A stretch of DNA of 64,000 nt from Diplosphaera chodatii (lineage: Eukaryota; Chlorophyta; Trebouxiophyceae; Prasiolales; Stichococcaceae): positions 248,001-312,000 of the forward strand of contig JAALGY010000004.1 of assembly GCA_032358165.1 (NCBI GenBank), given 5' to 3'. A program made the position numbers and the translations under genes. Shown one piece after another: positions 1 to 12,600 of the stretch. The notes beneath the pieces are model-generated. The model was not told the DNA's origin. It did not search any database and worked only from the letters and a program-made list of their open reading frames with translations. The stretch's first letter is position 1, and each line of letters begins with the position of its first letter.

Positions 1-190
1 CTGGGCCGCTGCGCGTCAAACCTGATGTAGTGCACATGATGCAGCGCTGTCAGCCTGCGTGTCCGCACTTTCCCCAAGCTGCACGCACACAGTTCCTGCC
101 GGATGTGCTGGGAACATCCTCTTAGCAAACCGCGGCTTCTCACCTGCGCTCCAACCCGCAGGCGACCCCGCGGCGGCGGCGGCGGAGATC

Positions 191-934
191 ATGGAGAAGC
201 AGCTGGTGTCGAAGATCGGCGACGCGCACCCCATGGCGGGCGTGGAGTGCCCCGTGTGCCTGGACACCCCCTGCGAACTGGTGCGGCTGCTGGTCCCGCA
301 GTCATGCATTCCCAACCCTGGCTGCCAATGCGGCCATGCCATGTTCCACGTGCATCTGCTGTGCTCTCGGGTGCATCGAGCCCTAAGCTCAGGCGTCTGC
401 CGCAGGTGCTGCCGTGCAACCATGGCTGCTGCCACATCTGCCTCGACAAGCTCATCACCCGCGCGGTGCGCCTGCGGTGCCATTGTGCCAACCTGCAGGC
501 CCGGCAGGCTGATGTGTCCTTGCCGCAGGGTTGATATTGACTACAGTGCCCCCGGGGTCACTGCTGTGAGGCACGTTCAGTCCACATCAGCACTACACAC
601 TGACCTGCAGGCACGCCTCACCCTGTGCCCCATGTGCCGGGAGAGGATATTGCCGCCCACGATTGAGGCGGTGGTTGTGGCCGACCCCAGCAGCGCTAAC
701 GGCAGCGCAGCTGCCGGCGGCAGCAATGAGGTCACCAGCGACGCCAGCGCAGCGGATGGCGCCGACGCAAGCAGGCGGGGCTGGCGGCGGCTGCTGCCGA
801 CGCCGCTCCCGCCCAGGGAGTGGGTCATGGTCGTGTGGTGGCGGCAGCGGCGGCAGCCCCGCGGAAATTCGGCACAGCCGCCCGCTGGGCAGTACCTGGT
901 CGGCATTCCAGCGCACACGGGCGCTTGCCCGTAA
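191..934 (+). CDS. C3HC4 RING-finger protein (probable E3 ubiquitin ligase)
   Basis: Three exons in phase: 191-280, 406-465 and 611-934. Joined, they give CPVCLDTPCEL, then VLPCNHGCCHICLDKL, then LTLCPMCRERI, a complete C3HC4 RING (C-x2-C, C-x-H-x2-C-x2-C, C-x2-C). RING domains of this type bind two zinc ions and recruit a ubiquitin-charged E2, so the likely role is E3 ligase. The tail after the RING is Ser/Ala/Gly-rich and turns basic, with no domain I recognise. The ATG at 191 is the simplest start, but the frame stays open upstream to position 59 and further 5' exons may lie left of the window. The last 100 codons look poor (Trp/Arg/Pro-rich), so the true last exon may end earlier than 934. 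The substrate is unknown. Confidence 0.72.
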   Translation: MEKQLVSKIGDAHPMAGVECPVCLDTPCELVRLLVPQSCIPNPGCQCGHAMFHVHLLCSRVHRALSSGVCRRCCRATMAAATSASTSSSPARCACGAIVPTCRPGRLMCPCRRVDIDYSAPGVTAVRHVQSTSALHTDLQARLTLCPMCRERILPPTIEAVVVADPSSANGSAAAGGSNEVTSDASAADGADASRRGWRRLLPTPLPPREWVMVVWWRQRRQPRGNSAQPPAGQYLVGIPAHTGACP

Positions 935-1582
935 TTTGCAGCGGATGAGGGCATATCGCGAAGTATCAACGAAGTACCCATCGCCCATGGCGGCAGAGCG
1001 CTGGCACACCATTGCGAGGCCATAGCAGGGTAGGTGTAGCACTGGGGGCTGCAGGGTAGAAGGATGCGCGCTGAACTACATGAACTTCCTAATGGCTTTA
1101 TGGAATGCGCCAGTAGAAGTAGCAGTTGAAGCATTACCCAATGGACAGGTGGCGTGCAATCAGTTTAACAGTACTTGGGTTTGCGGCGCTGAAGTTTCCT
1201 TCACTTTATCAATTTGCGGCCCAGGCACCAGGGTCCTTGCCACGTTCCGCGCTGTTTTGTTGTCCTCCATTGTTCGTCCGGTTTCATCAGCGAGTGTATG
1301 CTGCCGTTGTCACGTTGACAAATCTACATGAGATTGGAAGGCAGTCCACCACTCCACCCTAAGGTCTGCTGGGTAAGGTTGCGACCCTGAACAGCCACCC
1401 TGGAGTTCCAGGCCATGACTGTGCACGGCCGCGGGAGGAGACCCACTCAAGCGCAGGCCTGGGGCGCTCAGATGGATGGATCTTGAGGCTCAGAGTAGAG
1501 TTCTCCTGATTCGTACCGCAACTGATTGCGTTCACAGACGTGCGCACGCCAGACAGCTGCCTGGTGGGTCGACCTTCCCGCC
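935..1582. other. Spacer without a recognisable gene
   Basis: About 650 bases between the RING gene and the next plus-strand model. I see only short chance reading frames and no conserved motif. It presumably holds the 3' end of the RING gene and the promoter of the next. Confidence 0.5.
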
Positions 1583-3296
1583 ATGTTGGCACCGGCAGCT
1601 GCAGCGGCCTTGTGCTGCTGCCATCCTGTCGCATGTTCTCGTCGCCAACGCGGGCGTCATCGGCCTGGCGGCTGCCCCGGAACGTGAGTTGTTTGCACCC
1701 GCCGTTGGCCCATCCAATGCTCTAGCGATGCGCATCCCGCAAATACGTATCGGCGCACGAAATGGCCATGCATGCTGCATGTGAGCCTGATATGCTTTTG
1801 ATGTCGGTCTAGACAGTCGCGGCTCATCACCCCGGCTGTGGTGTCCACATTTTTCAGCGAACGTTCACTTGGCAACGGTGTGAAAGCATCGGATGTGTGG
1901 CCCGTCATTCCTTGGATCCCTAGATGTCATACATGATGATTCATAGTGCAACAGAGCATATCCTATGCATCGCTATTTTTTTTTTGCAAAGCATACCAGT
2001 ATTTTGTGTTGAAATCACACACGCAGCAATGAGTGCGCCGTGCACCTGTGCTGCGCAGCGCTGCTGGGCTCAAAGCTGTCCCGCCCTGCAGCCGCGCTGC
2101 TGGGCGAGGCCGCCTGCCTGCTGGCCGCCAACGACACCGCCGCGCTGCTGAGCCCGCGCTCCGCGTGCGCCAGCTTCAACGCCACCATCGACGCCACAAC
2201 TGGCGTGGCGCTGAGCTGCCCCGCCGCCTGCCGCCGCAAACTCCAGCAGGTGCTCCGCAGTCATGTCGGCAGAAGGTTTAGCTAACCATAATTGTCGCCG
2301 GATGAAGCGCCTGGGGGTGCAGGGCGAAGTACGTGATGGAAAGTGCCTGGGGTCATGCCAGCAGTATTCACGATACTGAGTGAATCTGACGAGCAAGGAC
2401 AGAACGAACCTGGACGGTGATAATTGCGAGGGATCACGATGGTGATGCAGGTAGATGGGAAGTGCCGCAACGAGCTGGTGGCTGGACCCGAGTTCGGCCC
2501 GATGTTGTGAGCAGGCCTTGTCCACCTGCAGCGCCGTTGACCGCTACACATGGGTTTCCTGCTCATTGTCCACAAACGCTGCTTGACATCACAAGGTCGA
2601 CGGCATATCTACTCTAGTGGCATTTGTTTTCATCTTTTACACTGCGCATGTGACCTGCCATGCAGCGCACGTGTGTTTGCGTCGTGCGATGTCACGTTTA
2701 AGGGTGCCAGGTGCGCCACATGTCTGCTGCAATGAGCCTCCAGTATTGTGGGACATCAATCGAGTTCCTGTCTGGCGAATGTCCACAACATCACCTGTCG
2801 TCACACCGAAGCAGCGAGCTCCATGGCTGTGCCGTTGCAGATGGACGCGATGCCAGCTGTCTGGAGTAGGTGCCTGAGGAGGTGACTGGTGCCTGATACG
2901 TGGCCTGCGTCTTGTGCAGCGCGCCACCTGGAGCGGCGGCATCTGTGAGCAGCTCGGCGGCGTCCATAGGCGGCGCCGCGTCGGGGCCGGGCATCGCGCC
3001 GGCGGTGCCGGTGCCGGACGGCGGCCCCGCAGAGGCGCCCGCACCAAATGCCGCTGGAAGACGGCGGGTGCGTGGTCCGGCAGACCTGCCGATCAGTCCG
3101 CTGCCTACAACTTTGGTGGACCTGAAAGGCACCTGCCGGCACCAGTGCCGACAGCTTGACCTGAGCTGGCATTGCAGACGTGGTTTTCCGAGCTGAAGGT
3201 GCACCCGGATTTGATTGGCAGGTGCCAGGAGCAACGCTGGCTGTCGTGGGCGCAGCAGCGGCGATACTGGCAGGTGGCATCCTGGGCATGATGTAG
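1583..3296 (+). CDS. Small Cys-rich secreted protein with hydrophobic C-terminal tail (GPI- or tail-anchored?)
   Basis: Tentative four-exon model: 1583-1683, 2027-2275, 2920-3067 and 3222-3296, with phases that match and 190 residues. The second exon is Cys-rich (NECAVHLCCAALLG... CPAACRRKL) with an N-glycosylation sequon (FNAT). The third is a Ser/Ala/Pro linker. The last encodes VPGATLAVVGAAAAILAGG followed by ILGMM and a stop, a hydrophobic C-terminus right after an Arg triplet. Such an ending fits a GPI-attachment signal or a C-terminal membrane anchor. Exon 1 starts MLAPAAAAALCCC, a weak signal-peptide-like stretch, and is the least certain part. An alternative frame of exon 1 (SHVLVANAGVIGLAAAP) is also hydrophobic but out of phase. 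I do not recognise the family. Confidence 0.4.
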
Positions 3297-3618
3297 GAGG
3301 CGCATAGCCCCTGGCAGCTGCACGCGAGGACGTTCAGCCCATTACGAAGCCATGAACACTGCCGATCAATGCAAGTCCCTGACAATCTACTGTTCCTGGT
3401 TACTCCCACACTGATCTCTAAACCACGTTTGAACGTAAGCGTTTGAGCTAGACATCCGCAGCTGTGCTGACGTACTATCCTAAGCAATGCACCTAGCTCA
3501 GAGCTTTGCGCAAAACTTCCTGAAACAAGGTGGCTGTGGATCAGGCTAACTTCCGTCGTGCGGCTGTGATGAAACAAACCACGGGCGTCCCCCCCTCAAA
3601 TCTGCTGCCATCCTGGGC
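3297..3618. other. Convergent 3' spacer
   Basis: About 320 bases between the stop of the small secreted-protein gene and the stop of the ubiquitin protease on the opposite strand. Nothing recognisable beyond 3' untranslated sequence. Confidence 0.5.
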
Positions 3619-6600
3619 CTATGACAGCATGGCCTGCATGACCGCTGCCCTGTCCTCTGCCGACATGTCGTCGAGGCCGGCCTGGCTCACGGCGGCAGCA
3701 GCGTCAGGCGGCAACCCACCGCCCCCGGGCTGCTCCAGGGCTTCCATCTGCGCCACTGCAGCAGCGTGCAATACAGCTCCACCACCGTCGTCCCGCTGCT
3801 TGCTGCCGCCCCCGGCAGCGGGGCTCGCTGCTCCGGCACCTGCTGCCGGCACGTCGCCAGACGTGGCCTGGGCTGCTCCATCCGATACAGGAGCTGCTGT
3901 GGTGTCTGCTGCTGTTGCTGCTGCTCCCTTGCCGCCGCCGCCAGCCAGAGCAGTGCCGCTGAAGCCACGCTGCACAGCCATAGTGCCATATCTGAAAGCG
4001 TGCGCCACAGCATGCACAACCACATGACACATCCACCCGCTTGGTCAATACGTCCAAACTCCACAGTATACAAGATCATGTGTATGATGACAATGTCTGT
4101 TTCCGACATAAAAGCTTCTCAGGGATTGATCCACTCACCTCGCGCTCGCGCTTGGTGGCGGGGCCGCCGCCGGCGCCGCTGAACAGGGAGCCGATGTCGT
4201 CCTCCCCGTAGATCTGCCGGTCCAGCACCCGCACCTCCTCCCCCGGATATATCTCGCACTCTGCAGCCGGTGCACGACACCCAAATCAATTTGAAGCACA
4301 CGCTGAGGGTCTTGCAGTGTCAGTGTGATGTACAGGTCAGCCTGCTGATGCCTGTCAGATGCTCGGCTCCCAGCTGTGCAGTTATAACAGCGCAAGTGCC
4401 AGGTAGCTTGGTAGTGCTGAGAAACGAAGGTTTTTCACGATGTACGAGTGCTTATGCTGACCTGCTGTGCGCCACCTGGGACTTCTGTGACCCACACAAT
4501 GCTGACGCATGTGTGTGCGACATAGGGGGCCAGTGTGGCGCACAACAGATGACATAACCGCGGACGACACACAGTGGTGACGTGCTTTGCAGCGCGGTCA
4601 GCTGCGCCTGACAAGCTGACGGGACCCACCTCAGCGGCCATAGTTGTCCACACACATGTGCTGCCAGGCCAGCTCGGCACTTGCGCGGCCTTCAGGCATG
4701 CACAGCAGCTGCCAAGGGCGAGCAATGCACTCAGACCACACATGTGCTATTACAGCTAATTAACCAAGTACTGCCATTGTCTTTGTTGGATGCTGACAAG
4801 CGGTGGATTGCGCACCCGCCAGCGTGGCGTCATCGTTGTCCAGCAGCCGCCCGCGCACGTACACGGCGGCGTTGCGAGGGTCCACGCCCAGCGCCTCCAG
4901 CACCCGCAGCTTCAGGCCCTGCAGCAGCTCGTCGGAGGCGACGGTCAGCGGCGCGCGGCCGCGGCGGGCGCGCCGGCTGCGCCGCTCGCCTGCAGCGCGC
5001 ACAGCACACGCTGATCCACTCTGATCTCATCTGTGGTAGGACCCTGTGGAGGGGGGAAGTACGCACGCTGGCCAGCAGTCATTTGGCTGACAGGTGATGT
5101 GCACCTCCGTTATGTGCCTCTGTTGCGCAAGGGGTCAGCACGCAAAGCACTTTGCAGGGCCGCACGACAGATGTGATGTCGGGACCGCAGGCTCAAGTGC
5201 GGCGTGTCTGTGCGGAGTGCGGGGGTGGGCAGATCTGCCACAACCCAACGTGCAGCGCCAGCGACTGGTGCAGCAGGGTGGCTGCTGGTGACATGCCCAA
5301 CCCTGCGCTGCCATGCCCCGCAATAACAGCATATACGCAGGGTGCAAGGATGACAGTGCAGCTCGGAGGATGCATCGACCAACGCCATGACGACGGTATG
5401 GGCACCCCACCTGCGGCCGGCGCGGCGGGCCCCGCCGCTGTCTTGGCCTCGGGCGCAGTCGCCTCCGCCTCGGTGACGAGCGCCACCATGACCTCCGCCC
5501 CGCTGTACGTGAGCCTGCAGCGCGTGCCGGACGCGCACCTCAGGGTGCGCCCTCCAGCCGGACTCTCATCCGCGGGTGACCGCATGTGGCCTCACTTGGC
5601 AGCACCCGGCCGCTCTGCCAGCAGCGTGCCTGCTCGTCGTGCACCACAGGCAGCGAGCCCGGCTACATCAAGACAAGGGTGCACCTGGCGCGCTTGGCCG
5701 CCGCCGCCGCCGCCTGCAGCGAGGCCTCGCACGCGGGCGGGTCGCACACCAGCCGCGCGCTGGCGGCGCCGCCGCGGGCGCCGCCAAAGCCCCGGGGCCG
5801 CACCAGCCGCAGGTCGGCGCTGATGACGGCCTCGTCGGGGCGCGCCCCCGGCACCGCCGGTGACCAGGACCTGCACACAAAAGAGACTTTATGCCAGGAC
5901 TTCGATAGGTGTTACTCATGAGGCGGTCACCACCGGCGCCAGCAAGCCTCCCAACCTGTCGTGCGGCGCCGCCTCTCCGGAAAGTGCTCCGTCCGCAGCG
6001 TCGCCGGCGAGGTGTGCTGCGCCATCGATGCCATTGGCCGTTGCCGCGGCATGTACGCTGCGGTCTGCAGGGTTGCCGTCGGCAGTGGCGGGCGCGGTGG
6101 CCGCCGCGGGCGATGCGCTGCGTGCTGCCGCAGCGCCGCTGTCGACCACCAGCTGCACTGTGATGTCCCTGCACAGATCACTACACCAAATAGTGCTACA
6201 CAGCCCATGAGGAGATGGCAGGTATACACCTGGGCACGCCCTATGGCTATGTGCTGTTTTCAGCTTGTGTTGGTAAACTGACATGAATACTTGCAAGAAC
6301 ACTGCTTTACGCATAGTCATGCTTGTAAGCAACCGGTTGTAAGTTGCACCTGAGCGGCGCGCCGCCAGAGTGGAAGCCCTGCAGCGCCGCCCAGTCTCCA
6401 GCGGTCACCACCTCGAAGAAGGGATCGCCCTCCTCCGGCACCACCTGCCACTTGCCACGCCTGCGAGTCATGCACGCCAATCAGCATCCACGGGCACGCC
6501 CTGCCGAGGCGCACAGCATCGGGTCGCACCCAGGGCCCACACCGCTCGCTCGATGCCTTGCGATCGCAGGCTGCAGGTGACAGCCCGACACAGCGGCGAT

Positions 6601-9600
6601 GCACGCCGCTTCGCCTGGAAATGGGCAGCTGCACCATTTTGACAGCAAGTGCAGCGTGCTCAGCGGGGGCTCACTTGAGGACGACGGGTGGCGGCCGGTG
6701 CGCCAGCATGGCCTCCTCGCCATCGTGGCAGCTGCAGCGACACAACCGTCAACACTTGGTGCGAGAACTTCACATCTGGGCAGGCATGTACCACATCCAT
6801 GGCATGGTGCACACACAAGGGACACGCAAACCCTGCGGGGCCGCGGCAGGTTTAGCGCTATCTCAATGCTGCAGGGGATGCAATGCCTGCAGAATGCCGG
6901 GGCAAGCGCGTGCGCCAGGGGCGCCAGCTGCGGCTGCTGGGCGGGGGCGGCCGCGCCCCGCTTGGCGGCCGCCTGCAGAACCCCAAGTGCTCACTATCAT
7001 GCGCTCATCTGACGCAAGCGCTGAACGCACCAAGATGTGGTGCTTGTCTGTACCGTGTGGGGCTGCTGGCCGCGGAGCCACTCAGCTGGTTCAGGCCTGG
7101 ACCATGGCATGCGCGTGCTGAGGACGTCCATGCCCCGCAGCCACGCAGCCAAGCAGCATGCTGACCGGAACAGCGACAGACCACAACTGTGACAGGGGCC
7201 GACCTGCAGGTAGGCGCGCCAGGCGAGCAGCCAGTCGCGCGGCGCCAGGCGGTAGGCGACGCCCGGCTGCAGCGCCAGCGCTGTGCCCGCCGCCAAGTTG
7301 CCCAGCGCCTGCCGCTCGGCCGCGGCCTGCGACCGGATGTCCTGTTGCAGGATGCAGCATGACGTGAACTCAGGGTGAGAAAACTGCAAACCGCAATGCT
7401 CCCGCTGCCATGGCAGCTTGAACATGGGGTGGAGGCAGCACACAGCTCGCATTTGTCAACTGGGACCGCAAGCTGCAATGTGAAGTGTGAGCTGTGCCGG
7501 CCTGCATGTCAGTGTTCTCTGTGCTTGATACGAGCTTCGTCACGATGTGCATGACGAGCAGATGTTGCACGCAAACCAGCGATGGCCAGGTTCGCATACA
7601 GCTCAAGGCCTGACGCCTCAGAACTTACCTGATGCTGCTCCAGGTCGGAAGCCAGCCCCGAGGCGCACATCACGCACTCCGCGGCCTCGCCCACACGGAA
7701 CTCCGGCAGCGGCGGAGGCTGCAGCGGCGGCGGCAGCGCTGCATCTCCTGCCCCGCTCTGGCTGCGCCCTGCTGTCAGAAGATGAAGACGAGACATCGTC
7801 AGCGACAGCCAAGCCTCAAGAAATTGATACCCCTGCCGCGGCAACGTACGCCATGTCTTTGACTCTAGTTCGGCATACGTAGGCACCTGATCAGGACATG
7901 GCAGGCCTTCCAGCGAATTGCTGGTTTGGTCAGGTAGACAAAGTAGAGTGCGCCCAGTTTGTTGGTTGTCCTGCAGGAAGGCAGCTGCTCACCAGGCTGC
8001 TCTGGTGCAGGCTGGCGGCCGGGCGAGTCCAGCACGATGACCTCGTCTCCAGGCGGCGCCTTCACGCTGGGGAGCACGGACACAAAGCCTTTGAACCGTG
8101 GCAGCATCACACACCGGCAAGGGCTGGGCGGCCTGCTGCGACCGGTGGAAGCATCAGGATCATGTCCGAGGCACACTGGGCGGCAGGGCAATGCAACGAA
8201 CATTTGCACCTGCGGCAACACGTCCAACTGCCGGTCACATGGCACCACACACGTGCGGACGCACCTGCCGCCTGCCGCCCGCCGCTGGGCCGCCGCCTCC
8301 CGCTGCTCGGCGGCCCAGGCCCGGCGCAGGAAGGCCCACACCGCCGGCGGCACCGCTGCACGCCGGGCGCGCCCGCCGCGGCTCTCCGGCAGCAGCGCCC
8401 CGTGGGGGCACGCGATGCCGTCCGTCGGCGCCGCCGCACCGATGGACCGCCCGCCCCGCCGCCTGAAGCCCCTGAGCATCGCGGGGGCGCAGGGTCTCGT
8501 CAAAAGCCACGTCGCTGGCTGAAGCCCCGTATCATTAGACAAACCTCCAGTACGCACGCACAGAGTATATCTGGCAAAGGGCAGCGCTATCAGGGAAAAG
8601 CGGCAAATGTAGACACGGAAGGCATCACAGTGCTATGCATATGATGTGCTGAGCCGCAGGACGCACGCGAGCCAGGAGGCGGAGACGTAGAGGCTGCCGG
8701 GCGGCGCAGCGCCGCTGCCCCGGCTGGCTGCTTCCGCTGCATCCAGCTGCGCCAGCACCTCGCCGCGCGCCTTGCAGTGAAATATCCCAGCAAGACATCA
8801 GTGCATAGATGACAACAGCAAGCCTGCCGCCAAGCGCGACACAGTACGCCGCCGCCCCGCAACTACACCTGCCGTCTTGATGACACAGCGTGCGGGGGGA
8901 AAGGACCTGGCGTGCTGCACACGGACAAGCAAACCACGCCTCAGAGGAAACGCTTGTGATGTTGCGGTCACCTGCGACGCGTCCTGTGCGGCGGCGATGC
9001 AGTGCAGCTTGGCGTCCAGGCACAGCAGGCAGGCGTCGGGCAGCGCCAGCTCGGGGCCGCCCCGGTGGCCACCCTGCAGCGCCCGCCACGCCTCCAGCGC
9101 CACCCGCTTGCCCTCTGCACCCAACCCCGTGCGGACCAATGGATATCTGATGCCAAGGTGGGGGACCGGCCGCCAGCTCGTGGCGGACCTGTCTGTCTGG
9201 GCACGAACAGATGCAGCCAGCAAGCAAAGGCAACGGGGTCGGGCAGGCTCAGCGGAAGGCCCCGTGACTCTGCCATGTGACAAACAGGTACCAGAACATC
9301 GGCCCACCTGCGGCCTTGCCGGGGTCCAGCTTGCCGTGCTCGCACAGCAGCGGGGCGTTGTCGATCGGCGGCGGGGCCTCGGCGCCGTCCGCCCACGCCG
9401 CCAGCCACGGCGCGTCCACCCACCGCGCATCCTCAGACGCCCCTGCGGTCCCGGCAGCCTTTTGGTGGACGCGTGGAGGGGATGCTGGGCGGGCAGCCCT
9501 TGCGGGTCGTTTTGGTGGCTGCTGCAGCTGCTGCAGCACAGGGCGGCCTGCGCCTGGAAATGCTTCAGGCGTCCAACATCACCTCATCAGGGCATGCCGC

Positions 9601-12600
9601 CTGCCGGGATCACACAACATGTCGGGCTAACATCGACATTGTTCTTGTACATGACACCAAGCAGCAGGTGGTACCTGGGGCGATGGGCGCCTGCTGCAGA
9701 ATCTGTCGAACGGCCTCCCGCCGTTCGTGGACAGCCGCCAGCGCCGCCTCCTTGGCTGTCTGCAGCCCACTGACGACTTTGCTCGGACACGCTGCCAGCT
9801 CGAGCAGACTGAGCCACGAGCTGACCACACCCCAGCGTTCACATGATGCACACTGAATGAGGGCCGCCAATCAACACTGCAGCATAGCACGAAAGGGCGC
9901 CGTTCCCAGGTGCTGGGTCGCACCTGATAGGTGGCGCAGGCCTCGTCGAACTTCTGCCGCTCTGTCTGCATGTCTGCGGCCAGGCTGCAGCCCAAACAGC
10001 AGCAAGGTCAGCACCGCCGAAGAAGGAGGTTTGGACCGCAGGTGCCACAGCAGCATGGTGCTCGGGGATTCCAGAGCCTCAGGGCAATCAGGCCAACACC
10101 TACCATCAACGCGCTGCGGTGCAAGTCACACTCAACAGCTTCGTGTTGTGTGGTGCGCATGAGCGGAAGCAGGAACATGCCTGTCTGGGAGCTGCGGCGG
10201 CGGCTGCGAGGGCGCGCCCGATGTGCGCCGGTACACCAGCAAGTACGCATTTGCAGAGGTGATGCTGTCGGCTGCAGCGGCGCCGCCGCCATCGCCGTCC
10301 ACCTCCATCTGCACCATGCCGTTGGCAGGCTCTGTTGCCGTGCTGCCGTTGGCAAGGCCATCGGAAGCAGCTGCTGTGGCTGCTGCGGCGGCGGCCGCGC
10401 CGCCCTTCCGCTTGGGCGCCCGCTGCCGGCCTCCGCCCCTGCTGCCTCCCCTGCTTCCTGCCGCCTTGGCCGCGCTCTGCACAGGTGCGGGAGGCTCTGC
10501 ATCTGCTTCCAGGTCGATGACCTCGACTGGCTGCGCCCCCGCTGCATCCGCCGCCTCCGTCGCTGCCATGTTGCCAGCTGGCGATGGACCCGCTGCCTTG
10601 GCCGCCTTCGCCTGCAGGTTTTGCAAATCAAATGAATCAACTACTGCTGTTCATTAGTACACTCCAATCAAATTGCAAATCGGATGCATGAGCAAGTTCT
10701 GAACCACAATCGATCCCATGCTCGCCTTTTTGTCGGCGGCGATGCCGTGGTCGGCGTGCTCCCCAGCAGGGCCCTTAGCCATGCGGGTGACCTCGGAGTC
10801 GTCGTAGCGCCACCAGCCGCCGCTGTCCTCGCTGCGGACGTGCGCCACTGCAGCAGCAGGGCACAGGGAGAAATTATAAGAATCTTTACCTACCCCTAGA
10901 AGGGCGCAGCGCATTTCCCGATGCCGGTCACTGGCGGATCGCCGGACGAGCAGCACGTTCGTCTTCGTCGTGCGCAGGTGCTGCAGGCTCAATCATTGCT
11001 GGCGCCATCTGACAATCTGAACATCTGATCTCAGACTAGCTGAGGGCAACATGCATGGAGTGCCACCCAATGCACGGGTGCCTGATCATGTCAGCATGAA
11101 TGGGCAGCATGAGTTCAATCAGTCGAGGCGCGGCAGCAGCAGGGAGCCCACCGTAGTGGCCGTGGCTGGCGCTGGTGCCCTTGTGGACGAGGATGGCCAC
11201 CAGCTCGTAGCCCGCCGCCGCGCCGTCCGGCTTCCCACCCTGGGGCGCTGCCCCATTCGCCAGACCCCAGCCCGGCTGCTGGCTGCCTGTAGCACGACGA
11301 TGCTACGAGGGTCTTTGGGCCTGAGGCTGCATGCCAATGGGCAAGGCGCGCGACGCGCATCCAATGTTAAAGGCGGGAGTCTGTGCGGACCGAGGATGCC
11401 TAGCCAGCCTGCCCAAGGGGCTGAGCAGGCTCACCTCGCGCCGCCAGCAGGTTGCAGACCACAGTATGTGTTTGTCTGACCCGAGGGTCTTTATGTATAG
11501 CTACACGTCCTCTGCGCAGCGCTCAGCAGAGAGCCCAAACATAAGCAGGACGCTCCGGTGCGACATCAGGTTGGCCAGAAGCCCCACCTTCTGCCGGCGA
11601 CACAAGCGCGCCTGGGTCCAGTCGCAGCGGGAAGCTGAACTTGTCGCTGGCCTTGACCTTGGTGCCCGTCTGCAGCAGCATGCAGGACAGTGGGATCCCT
11701 CGGGCTCTGCATGAGGACCAGACCTTGCCACTGTTGCACGCGGTTGCAGCCCTGAGCCAGCATTGGTGCAGCGCACTGGAACAAGGGCCCACTGACCACA
11801 GGCTGTCGTGCCATTTCATGCAGCACCCTAAACCCTAAGGCCAGCTGCAGCCTGTGGCATGCGTAGCCTCTTGCAGGTGCAGCCTGCGGCACCAGCCTCA
11901 AACGCATGTGCCGCAGGGGTTCGTGCCTGGTCTCAGGCCTGGGTTCGTCTTTCAGCATTGCCATGCACCTGCCTCGCACATACGTGCAAGAGCGTTCTGT
12001 GCTTCCCACGGCTGTTCCTGCAAGGCGGCTTCAGGTATACACTTTGCTCCCTTGTCAGGGTATGTCATCACGTGTTCGAGAGAGGGCGGAACAGCCGATG
12101 CGCCACCTCGGGCTTGAAGTAGAAGCGCTGCAGCGAGAGGCACAGGTAGGGCGGCAGCGCCCGCAGCGCCACCTGCCGCCGCGCGTCCACCTTGCGCGCG
12201 CACCGCTCGCAGAAGTACTGGTTGTCGCCGCGCAGCACCTCCGCCTCCAGGTAGCTGGCCTGCAGGGTTTTCAGGGTTTTGGACACCGGTGGATGCGGCA
12301 GAGCACATGCAGCACTGGTGCGACCACCAAGCTGACAGGTGTCGTCACACATGCCTGTGCATGCGCGCATGTACAGCCTTGCCCCTGCCTACACACGGTG
12401 GTGCTGTGAGACAGAACGACGAGCGCCGTGCTCTAAAGTAAAGCACAGCTGCATGCGTGGCGCCCACCAGGCTGGCTGCGAGGGAGGGGAAGCCGCGGAT
12501 GTTGATGTCCAGCTCGTAGAAGTCGGTGAGCCGCTTGCTGCTGGCCGACGGCTGCCCACACACCTGCGCCACAGGGTTTTGGTAAGCAATCTGCAGTGAC

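Noticed and set aside
10132..10626. A free-standing 164-codon frame rich in Ala and Lys/Arg
   Set aside because: Most of it is exon 10 of UBP26; the end (SANAYLLVYRR) matches the UBP26 core and the tail after it is intron read-through.
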